DNA of 64,000 nucleotides, taken from Breviolum minutum Mf 1.05b.01 (taxonomy: Eukaryota; Sar; Dinophyceae; Suessiales; Symbiodiniaceae). Both the position numbers and the translations under genes were made by a program. The DNA lies in NCBI GenBank assembly GCA_000507305.1, contig DF239240.1, positions 192,493-256,492 on the forward strand, written 5' to 3'. Within the stretch, counting starts at the first letter, position 1. The number at the start of each line of letters is the position of its first letter. The notes beneath the pieces are model-generated. The model was not told where the DNA came from, did not search any database, and saw only the letters and a program-made list of their open reading frames with translations. Below, piece after piece: positions 55,030 through 64,000 of this stretch.

Positions 55030-55317
55030 TCATTTTCTCCCGCTTTGAAGGATATCCCTAAATCCCCTTCCAACCTTGCGTAAGCCCAAGCCCATTGAGT
55101 CGGCTTTCAGGAATCCGTTGTCCACCCGAAAACTCTGCATTTTCCGCTCCTGGAAGCGAAAATTCGGGTTGAGATAGGTTGAGATCATAGCAGTTCCAAC
55201 ACTTCTATGATTTTGACGGCCAATTTGCAACAAAAATGAAAATGGGTGAAAGATGAATAAAATGACAGGATCTTTCAAACACACCTGACAGATTCCACCA
55301 ACGAAATGGAATTTCAT
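55030..55317 (-). CDS. Candidate 95-codon gene or exon
   Basis: From ATG at 55317 the frame reads 'MKFHFVGGICQVCLKDPVIL', 'IFHPFSFLLQIGRQNHRS' and 'MQSFRVDNGFLKADSMGLGL' to a basic end. An acceptor-like tract (aaatcatag) lies inside, so only the second half may be coding. It is the last convincing minus-strand stretch before the strand bias changes. Confidence 0.4.
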   Translation of the reverse strand: MKFHFVGGICQVCLKDPVILFIFHPFSFLLQIGRQNHRSVGTAMISTYLNPNFRFQERKMQSFRVDNGFLKADSMGLGLRKVGRGFRDILQSGRK

Positions 55318-55411
55318 CTCCCAGTTTTGGCAAATCCCTGGGTGAATCGAAATCCAAATCCACCCAGGACACCATTCAACTCTGCAGCGAAGGATAGCCG
55401 TGATACATAGT

Positions 55412-55528
55412 GATACTGTTTATGGAAGATATCCTAGACCAGTTGATATGGAGACTATCTAATTTTACTAGGGTTTCAGGTATTCTGTATCTCAAGTGGT
55501 GCCACATTTTTGAACCATCAACAGTATG
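55412..55528. mobile_element. Diverged foldback element related to the one at 52.9 kb
   Basis: The left arm starts gatactgtttatggaagata and the right arm ends ccatcaacagtatg. Both arms match those of the 52.88 kb element with several substitutions, and the pairing of arms to each other is imperfect. This is an older copy of the same family. Confidence 0.65.
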
Positions 55529-55529
55529 T

Positions 55530-56300
55530 CTCCACATTTCACAGCCATTGATGTCCCAAACCAGCCACTCACAGCAACTCCACTGTCCTGATCCAGGTGT
55601 CGCCTCTCAAAAACAGATCGAAAATGGCAAATCAAAAAAATTGCGTGTTACTTGAAGAACCAAAAAAAAACACACACAACTTACGAGTCTGAAAATGACC
55701 TGAAGACTTTGCACTGGATTATTGGGAATAATCTGCCGTCTTCTTATTGGTGGTGAATGGCCAATTGCTATTCAACGCTAAGGAGTTTGAAGGACTGCTT
55801 TGTGCAGGGATTTCCCATGTACGATTGAAATTTAAACTCACCTCAGAAATGATAAAAGCAACCTTGATGCATCACCCTGCGGTCCACCTCGACCTTAATT
55901 GGTAAACTTTTAGAACCAGAATCATTGTCAACCATTTTCACCACATGCAATTTTCAAGAATATCACTTTCATCCACTTTTTGGCAATGATACTGTAATGT
56001 GTAAAGGTCCAGAAATACAAAAGAGATCCCTTGAAACGCGCGGGTTAGTGGACCTTTAGCAGAGTGGCCTGGCCACATGACGCCTGAACAAGTCTCATCA
56101 AATCAACACATTTGTTTTCATTTCCGGAACTATGAGATGTTGGAAATCTCTAAACAAAAAACTGAGCAAAACACCAAAAGAGAACTCAAAACGAACAATG
56201 CAAGAATGAAAACTGCACAATTGTTTGTTTTGCATGTTTTTTTTTCACAACATTCCAACATCAAATGACATATTCGCCCAACACAAAGTTCCGTATCTCA
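55530..56300. other. Possible divergent strand-switch spacer
   Basis: No convincing exon on either strand. Left of it coding reads leftwards, right of it rightwards. AT-rich with A-runs; no recognisable core promoter. TATA boxes are not expected in dinoflagellates. Confidence 0.35.
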
Positions 56301-56325
56301 AATTCTGCTCAAGAAAAAACTCGCC

Positions 56326-56744
56326 TTGCTACAGGAGATTTGCACTAGCAGCACTCATGGCCTCCGATGGGATCTCATATTTCAAGGGTTCGAATTCACA
56401 AAAGACTCCGCAAGCATCTTAATTTCATTCCCTTTACGAGCAGTACACCATAACATCAGAGACATTATACGATATTTACAAGGACGGTTGGCATTCATCC
56501 AACTCTGTCACCTCAACGCACAACCATGTGGCCATCGACAGGATAGCCATCAGCCATCCACGGAAAAAAAATCTTGGAGCCGTTCCAAAAGCTATACAGG
56601 ATTCTGGAAAGGCATTGAGCGAAATTAAGAACAACAAGTCGTCAGCAATCAAACAAAAATCAGACTGTCCCCAACAGAATGTTCAATGTCGTCTTCATTT
56701 CGCAAGAATGTTTGTTACAAAGATTTTGAACAAAGTCACAGCTG
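56326..56744 (+). CDS. Plus-strand exon(s) of an unidentified gene
   Basis: Exon 56483..56744 follows atatttacaag and ends at the strong donor GTAAGT. It contains 'THNHVAIDRIAISHPRKKNL', 'AIQDSGKALSEIKNNKSSAI' and 'HFARMFVTKILNKVTA', 87 codons of basic, helical protein. Just upstream, after cttgctacag (about 56336), another stretch reads 'GLRWDLIFQGFEFTKDSASI'. It is the first clear plus-strand exon in the window. Family unknown. Confidence 0.5.
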
Positions 56745-58215
56745 GTAAGTTTATCATCGCAACGATTTCACAGGCTCATTGGCTAACCATCTTGTATGAA
56801 TCCAAAGGTGTTAAAAAGACCCATGTGAAACTGCATCTCGTTTTGAACTCGTCTTGATAGAACACTCGCAATCAAATTTGAACACCATTTTGCAAGTACA
56901 CAGCTGTCCAGTTATGCACAAAATGGGCAACTTAAAGTTTATTCGACGCTTTGAAGGCGTTTAACAAGACATGGTCTGGTTTGATCTGTTTGCATTTTGA
57001 TAAAATCTGACACGTACACGTGTGTATATGTGTAAGGGTAAGTTTCTTTGCAGATTATAATGTCAAATGCAAACGCGTATATGTTTTTTCCTCCATCGCG
57101 CTCAAAATGCAGAAGATGCAATCGTTGAGGTGCTCTAAGCGTCAAGTCCATGCGGACCATGTGAAACCTTGGGCACAAGCACTGAGACCAATTTTTTCTT
57201 AGAATGCCGACTTCGCCTTCAAGCAGTATCGGTCGTTTGCATGTCACACAAGCTGCAATGATATGCTATAGTCTATACATGAGGTCCGCTCGTAATCTCG
57301 CAATTTTTTCCGCGGCAACCGATTGAGGTTCAGGTCGGTCAGCAAATCTCTTAAGCGATGCCGGTCCAAACTGTGAATTTTATATCATCGAAAAATGCAA
57401 GTTGGACCGATCTTTTCTTTTCCTCCTTGCGTTTCCATCTCTAGTGCAAAATTTGTTTGACTTGGTGAAAATGTTTGAAGAGAGATGACTGACTCCATGT
57501 CGGCACTGGTCACCTTTGGGCGACATCGGGTAGGTCTACAGCGTGCGATAGTTTATCGAGTATCGACTGCCGGTAGAGTGATTGGAGTAACATCCGCGCT
57601 CCAGACCTAGATAGCTAGTTCAAAACATCAGCCGGAGTCACCTTATCTCGGTTTTTAGCTTCACTAAGGCTAATATGTCCTTCATTGCCAGGTTTTTTCC
57701 CGAAAGCGTTGCAAAGGAGTCCTTCTAAACAACGTGTGCACAGTTGACCACCAACTTCTGACCACACTAAGATGATGATCAAATAGCTAACTGCCAACCT
57801 CTAACTACTGCACCTTGTTTTTTTTGGTGCAATTGCCGAACAAGCTCTGGACATTGTCGGTCATTTCAATTCTTAGGCTATTGAAGAGTGAACCTGCAAG
57901 TAATAGTGTCAAAAATTTGGAAAGCTTTAAAACAGGCAAACAAAACCAGGAAACAAGCAAATCAAGCAAACAGCCAACAACAGCTACGAAAGCTTCCAGA
58001 ATAATTCGGATGAAATAGCAACAAGAGGTGAAACACTCCGCTTTAAGCCTTGATGTGTGCTTATGAAATGGCAACAGGAGGTTACTACGCCTTTCAGCCC
58101 TCATGTATGCTTCTCCATGATGTAGTTCCTCCCGATTCAAAGACTCATTTCGCCAGACGGGTCTCCTATAAGTTTCTTGTTCCTCAATCCGTGCAGCTTT
58201 ATCTGTGCATAGAGC
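56745..58215. other. Stretch with weak frames only
   Basis: Open frames occur on both strands near 57.8-58.1 kb: a plus-strand Lys/Ser-rich one and a minus-strand hydrophobic one. Neither has convincing splice sites. No gene called. Confidence 0.35.
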
Positions 58216-58221
58216 AATCCC

Positions 58222-58699
58222 ATGAAAAGGTGGGACCCAGATGTTTTGAGTCTAGAGCAATTTTGTCTCGAAGTAAAGACCACTGAGCATTCACTGTCTC
58301 CCTATGTGGCGAGTTTTAAGACGGCGCCGTTCTCGTTCTCTTACAGCAACCTTCCGAAGTTGTATTCATTCAGCAGTATGCAAAACTTAGATGTGAGAAA
58401 AGGAGCATCGCTAGCATCCGCCAATCCCTTCAATGGATGGGCCTGAATACACTATATCTCAATTTAGCGTTTTAAAATCTAAGTTGCATCGTAAAGTGCA
58501 TCGTGTGCTCACCGACCTTCACCACTCTCCTTCCAGGCAGCCTGGAGGTAGAGAATTGGCTCTTGCTAGCCAAACAGAAACGGAACATGTGACCACTACA
58601 GATGACCATGCATACAGTTGGATGCATCTTACCCACAGAACTCTTTATGCGGCAAGAACGACGACGGCTGAAGGCAAAGCATCTGCGGGCTGGACTTGA
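58222..58699 (+). CDS. Plus-strand candidate exons, unidentified
   Basis: One frame reads 'RWDPDVLSLEQFCLEVKTTE', 'YVASFKTAPFSFSYSNLPKL' and 'LDVRKGASLASANPFNGWA' to a stop at 58446. An overlapping frame from 58433 reads 'MDGPEYTISQFSVLKSKLHR', 'HRVLTDLHHSPSRQPGGREL' and 'DDHAYSWMHLTHRTLYAART' to 58699. Both look like protein, and the small overlap suggests a frameshift or an unrecognised intron. It could be a degenerate mobile-element gene, but no domain was recognised. Confidence 0.4.
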
Positions 58700-59157
58700 C
58701 CCGCAATCGGACAAATTACGTGAGCGCCTTTTCACGCAAAAAGAACCAATCTAAGCAGAGATCATCTCTATGAGCGCCTGCGCACGGCATGAGCTCAAAA
58801 ACCGACTTTCACTACTCTTAATAACTTGATTCCGGGATGGTTCTTTGTTTCTGTTGGTGCGCAGTTCGTCTATCAGTCAGCAAAGCGAACGTTGAAAAGA
58901 GACAATACGCATTTGTCACTTGATAGCAAAAACAAATTAAACATGCAGGGTCGAGCGGCACAGCGCAGAGAGGCAAGATTGAATGTTTTTTTCATCCACG
59001 AAGGTCGCAGGCGGAGCCCTTCAGTCAGCGAAATAGGTGAAAAGACGGACTTACCAACTTTTCAAGACATGGCAAAAACCAATTAAGCAACAATGAAAAC
59101 AAAACGAATTAGCGTCGAGGTCGAGGAGGGTCACAGACCGAGAATCTGGCGGATACA

Positions 59158-59251
59158 GTCGATTAATGGCGTCGTACCCGCACCAATGTCATGGGGGGTT
59201 TCGAGATACCACACGGAGAGTGCATTGGTACGGGTACTCAACGCAATCGAC
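59158..59251. repeat. Imperfect inverted repeat, about 30-bp arms
   Basis: gtcgatt and tacccgcaccaatg on the left pair with cattggtacgggta and aatcgac on the right, with a few mismatches and a loop of about 35 bases. Probably a small foldback element. Confidence 0.6.
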
Positions 59252-59930
59252 GTAGAAGTACACTAGAAACAAGAGAATGACAACAATAGGTCCGGTGAGA
59301 CGATCCGGCCAAGGCGTACTACCGCATGCCTGTTAGTTGAAGAGTGCAAGCAACTTGACCAACCTAGAACTTGGTGAAACAGGTGAAACTTACTGTCGCA
59401 ACCACCTCAGAATCTTCTCAGCTTCTTCTCAGTATAGTTCTTCTCCAGGATGTAGTGGCGCCCAGCCAGACAACAAGCCAAGAGGTGTCGGATTAGAAGC
59501 ACAGCCAGTAAGCCGACTAAGCGAGGAGATCCATGGATAGATCTGAGCTAGGTGAGCGTCATCAAGAATGAGAAAGAGAAGTAGGAACCCAGACAGCAGG
59601 GTATCCAGTGGACTTCGCGAGAAGGCCAAAGGAGACCTTACTGGTGGGGTCCTAGCTCTCTTTCACAGACTTGGATTGGGTAGACCACTTTGGGTCCTCC
59701 ATGGCATCCGGCGGGGAACGAAAAGATAAGAAGATCATTCTGGATCTGAATCACTTGTGGATTCCGTGCGGGCGGGTCGACCCAGGCGGGAGAAGGTAGT
59801 AAGAGGTGGAGAGTTCTTCTGGTAGTAGAGAAGAAGTTTAGTTGGTGTGAGAGGGGGACGCACCGCAATGGCCGCTTTACCCGGCTCAAGCACCGGCGCT
59901 GGTCAAGTTGCTGCAAGCCGGGGGGCGCCC

Positions 59931-60325
59931 CGAATCAAACAAATTCGATAACAAATTAATCCTCCGAGGAAGAGTGCGTCAGAGACGAGAGATCTATTCC
60001 GGAGTCGCGTCATCAATGGTGCACGTAGAAAGGAGAATCGGCGCAGAGAAGCCATTGGTTCTAGATACCTGTGACAAGAGGCGCATTCGGTCGTAGAAAG
60101 GGAAGCATCGATGACATTAGGTATCACAAATCAACAAACAGCACAGGGTCGAGTGGTCGGAGAGCGACCTCTTGTCACCGGTATCTCGAACTCAATGGCT
60201 TCTCTGCGTCGATCCTCCTCTTTTCTTGTGCACCATTGATGATGCGATCTCCGGAATGGATCTCTCGTCTTTGACGCACTCATCCGCGGAGGATTTAATT
60301 GTTTGGAATTCGTTTGTTTAATTCG
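59931..60325. mobile_element. Foldback element with about 165-bp inverted arms
   Basis: The left arm (about 59931-60095) and the reverse complement of the right arm (about 60157-60325) share long blocks such as tcatcaatggtgcac, gcagagaagccattg and gagtgcgtca at roughly 80% similarity. About 60 bases lie between them. There is no coding capacity. This fits a non-autonomous MITE or foldback transposon. Target-site duplications could not be identified with confidence. Confidence 0.7.
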
Positions 60326-61797
60326 TTTTGTTTTGGCCAATGGTCGTAAACGTTTTTGTTGCTTTTCACGAACGTAAGATTGTCCTCGTCGTATCTTTGT
60401 AGCTGACTGAAGGGCGAACCGTCCGGGACACGTACCCTAGCAGCTGGCAGCCAAAAAAAAAACGGATTTTTTTTTTAGCTCATGCCGTGCGCGCTCGAGG
60501 CTCTGACGGTCATCAAATCGTCTTGTGGTTTAGTGTATAGCAACACTGCAAAGCAGTCAAAGAAAGGAAATACAATCAAGTGTCGCAAACAGGGCTTTGC
60601 CCAAATTGCTCAAGCATCGCTCTTAACTACACAAGGATGTACCTTCTTGAAACAAAAGCAACGAATTAGACGAATGACAGTGTCATTTGGGAACAAAGCG
60701 GTGAAATAACAAAAACTGCCAAGCAGCAAGTGAAACAAGCCGGCCAGGCAGCCAAAAAAACGGAAAGTCGGAGAGCGGCAACTTAACCAATCCAAGTCTT
60801 GGTGAAACTGTGAAACACCGCGAGACTACATCGTGAAGACAAGCAAGTTCGCTCCAAGTTGTCGATGAATGCAATGCAAAGCAAAGGAATCAGTGGAAAG
60901 CTAGTAACTCCCTCAAAGGAAAATGAAGAGGAATCAGTGGCACGCCAGTGACTTCAAGTAGTCTTGGACAAGAAGACCGGTCGCTCTTCAAAGAAGAGAG
61001 AAGAGTATTCTTGGCGGAGGTATCCAGATATCCTTTGGAGAGCAGCTGATCCAGTGGGATCAAGGTCAAGGTGTCGACGCGGTAGGTGGCCTCAAGCGGA
61101 TAGAAGGTTCCCAAGATGGCGCTTGTCCAAGAAAGGAGACATGGGGTAGGTGACGATTTCTCAACGGAGTGTGAGAAGTCTTATTCGAAGAATTAAGTGT
61201 TGCCGAACCACAAAGGTCTGAAAAATATTCTTTCCAAGGTCTGACCAAGATGGCAGTTGCTGAAGAAAAGTTTCACATCTTCGGAATCTTTGTAGAATTA
61301 CACTGAAATTGGGTAAGTGCAATCGAAAACAGAAAGTAGAAATGACGGCATCCTAGGCAAGAGAGAGATGCTGTGCCAGAGCATTGTCTGGGGTCTTTCC
61401 ATCTTCTTTTAGCAGCTGGATGATCCTTGTGAGAATCAACTTCTTTGACTGGTTATAAGTGATGCCAATAGCAATTTCATCTCTGCAAACAACCTTAAGG
61501 ATGTAGCCTTATTCTTATCCACAAAGCTCAGAGGCGCTGCGGTCAGAGTCCATATTGTTTTATCTTACTTTTAGCGGGGTAAATGAAGGGGTGCGGGTCC
61601 GCGTCCCCTTTGGGGCCTCGAGAAATGGATGGGTGACGGGTCTGGCCCGCCCGCCTTGGTGAAGGCTATTGCTACTACTTACTGTCCATTGGGTTGTCCT
61701 GGCTAACGGTCAAAGTTCGTGTGTGGGTATTTTTTGTGGATTTTTGCACAATGATAGATAAGAACGCTTGATCACCTGCAGTGATCTTCACCTTCTT

Positions 61798-61957
61798 ACT
61801 ATCATCGAAAAACCTTTTTTTTTGCGGGTGGCTGCTTGGGTAAAATCCCGGGTGGAACGCCCTTCAGTCAGCTGAACAAAGGTGTTAAAGACGCTATGGC
61901 CATAAGCACCACTTGATGTTGTACATCAAAAAAGTAACTATCATCGAAAAACCTTTC
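61798..61957. repeat. 20-base direct repeat
   Basis: actatcatcgaaaaaccttt occurs at 61798 and again at 61937. Part of it (tatcatcgaaaaa) also occurs near 57385. Origin unknown. Confidence 0.7.
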
Positions 61958-62237
61958 ACAAAAAAGAAAACATACCCATTAAATTTAGAAATCGCAATTT
62001 TTATTAATTCCTTATGTCGTGCATGTAGAAACGCACTTCAACTCAATTCATTTTTTGTCTTCTTTGACTACTGCTGCTGGAGGAAGTTTACGATTTGATA
62101 CAGAGATGCAATCAAAATCATTAGCACTCTGATATATCCAAGGTGCGATGAGAAAAAATTTCATCTTGTCAAGAGTTGCTGCATGCCGCATTAGAGCACA
62201 ACGCGAGTGTACAAGGAGCAAGAAAGCGACCTTCCAG

Positions 62238-62889
62238 TGGGCTGGTTCCGTGTGTAACACTACAGCGCGTGTCTCTGATTGGATTGGAGGCTTCCCAGCT
62301 GATTCGCTGATAGTTTGGTTGCCTGCGCCAATGTTAGTAATATTAGGCCATGCAATTGGCAATGCATGCACAGCTTCATACCATGTCGAGATCTCTGTCA
62401 TAAGGCAAACACATGGACACCTGCAGACGTTCAGACGGGCATTACTTCGAAGAGAACTGCAGATCCACCCTTTACACTCGCCTAGACTTCCAGATTCCTG
62501 GCGTCCTTGTCCTCTACCTGCTTCACCAGATGCATCTGAGTGCCTCTGTCTGACTTGATTCAACGGCCCATGACAGGAGCTCGTGAAACAATGACTTGAG
62601 CTTGTTGGGCAATGTTCTGTGAAAACCACGCACGAAAGATGCGGACCTTTTTCACTCGTCGTCTTGAGCCAAAGACGAGGTCGAGTTTACCACGTTAAGT
62701 GGTTACCCAGCAAAAACGCTAAGTGAAACACTCTCAAACAAGCTTCAGCTAAACACATTCAAGTCTCCTAAAGACTAAACTCAGCTAAAACTACTCGACT
62801 CTAACTCAAGTGCGGAGCAAAACTAAAGAGTCTAAACTGACTCTACACGCAGTGGTTGTCTTCTGGTTAAAACAAACAAAACAAAGAAA
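62238..62889. repeat. Direct repeat, copy 1
   Basis: From tgggctggttccgtgtgtaa onward the sequence recurs 1,111 bases further right, and I see no difference over 652 bases. The repeat carries frames on both strands (about 100 codons each) that look only partly like protein, and a CTAAAC/ACTCAAGT-rich tail. The unique stretch between copies is about 460 bases. Confidence 0.9.
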
Positions 62890-63348
62890 CACCAAGTCAG
62901 CACTCCCTCAATACCATCACAAGAGAGAACTACACCTAGAGAACCTAAATTTCACACCCCTTCTTGTAGTTCGGCTAAACTTTCTCAGACTAAGCTCCGG
63001 GCAATGGCAACTTTAAGTTCCAGGCCAATCTACTAAGCTCGCAACCACACTAAGATGCTAACATAAGTTCCTGGGTAACATAACAAGATGTTTTGTTGTT
63101 GTTGTTTACCCCTCAGACTTTTCGAGTTCTTTTCATGAAGAGCTCAAGACTCTTCTCAAGATGAACTGACTTTGTCATCATTGGGGTAGTTGTTTTTGTT
63201 GTTCAACAAGCCAAGACAGGGCTAGAAGAACATACTTGCAGTTCAAGGAACATCACAAGTTACTTCCTGAAGCAAAACAGCAACAGTAAACAAACTACAC
63301 ATCCATCATGTCATACCTGTGCAAGACACCGGAAAAAGCTTGGGGTAT

Positions 63349-64000
63349 TGGGCTGGTTCCGTGTGTAACACTACAGCGCGTGTCTCTGATTGGATTGGAG
63401 GCTTCCCAGCTGATTCGCTGATAGTTTGGTTGCCTGCGCCAATGTTAGTAATATTAGGCCATGCAATTGGCAATGCATGCACAGCTTCATACCATGTCGA
63501 GATCTCTGTCATAAGGCAAACACATGGACACCTGCAGACGTTCAGACGGGCATTACTTCGAAGAGAACTGCAGATCCACCCTTTACACTCGCCTAGACTT
63601 CCAGATTCCTGGCGTCCTTGTCCTCTACCTGCTTCACCAGATGCATCTGAGTGCCTCTGTCTGACTTGATTCAACGGCCCATGACAGGAGCTCGTGAAAC
63701 AATGACTTGAGCTTGTTGGGCAATGTTCTGTGAAAACCACGCACGAAAGATGCGGACCTTTTTCACTCGTCGTCTTGAGCCAAAGACGAGGTCGAGTTTA
63801 CCACGTTAAGTGGTTACCCAGCAAAAACGCTAAGTGAAACACTCTCAAACAAGCTTCAGCTAAACACATTCAAGTCTCCTAAAGACTAAACTCAGCTAAA
63901 ACTACTCGACTCTAACTCAAGTGCGGAGCAAAACTAAAGAGTCTAAACTGACTCTACACGCAGTGGTTGTCTTCTGGTTAAAACAAACAAAACAAAGAAA
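63349..64000. repeat. Direct repeat, copy 2, cut by the window end
   Basis: Same sequence and orientation as 62238-62889. Its true length is unknown because the window stops inside it. Confidence 0.9.

Larger units (their letters stand above)
58700..62237. other. Repeat-dominated region without a resolved gene
   Basis: Two foldback elements (below), related short strings such as cttggtgaaac at 59.4 and 60.8 kb, and short mixed frames. No exon with splice support was found. Confidence 0.5.

Noticed and set aside
57535..57620. Possible tRNA-like stretch
   Set aside because: No complete A box and B box pair and no cloverleaf stems found on either strand.
62662..62672. cttgagccaaa (also in the second copy near 63773), matching the leader's complement
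   Set aside because: Only 11 bases, within a small local hairpin of a repeated sequence, with no gene in the right orientation.

Overview
The window looks like nuclear DNA of a dinoflagellate, most likely of the Symbiodiniaceae type. Coding sequence is sparse, split into short exons, and rich in microsatellites. Two phase-checked introns begin with GC instead of GT. A single-exon gene at 6.6-7.4 kb is preceded by a near-complete copy of the dinoflagellate spliced-leader sequence, the usual scar of an mRNA copied back into the genome. Nothing points to a bacterium, virus or organelle.

From 0.1 to about 55.3 kb nearly every convincing exon reads from the minus strand, so the region is a one-way gene array. 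From right to left it holds: a six-cysteine secreted protein in two exons (54.4-54.9 kb); an intronless multi-pass membrane protein with a proline-rich repeat tail and one frame break (48.1-50.35 kb); exons of several unidentified genes (40.9-47.5 kb), one starting with a signal peptide; a long cysteine-rich gene with PA14-like segments (about 30.15-40.0 kb); unidentified exons (27.8-30.1 kb); a gene ending at 25.57 kb; smaller exons and one frameshifted coding stretch (20.8-24.5 kb); a gene with a PQQ-propeller-like segment (16.8-19.3 kb); a gene end at 13.35 kb; a MORN-repeat gene (about 9.3-13.0 kb); an unidentified exon at 8.1 kb; the recycled single-exon secreted gene (6.6-7.4 kb); and one or more unidentified multi-exon genes (0.1-5.9 kb).

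After 56.4 kb the better exon-like stretches read from the plus strand, so 55.3-56.5 kb may be a divergent strand switch. From 58.7 kb on I see mainly repeats: two foldback elements and a direct duplication of at least 652 bp offset by 1,111 bp.

Exons were called by reading open frames, splice-site consensus and phase by eye. Where consecutive exons join in phase this is stated. Coordinates labelled approximate are uncertain at the edges. Many further exons are probably missed, and most proteins could not be assigned to a family.
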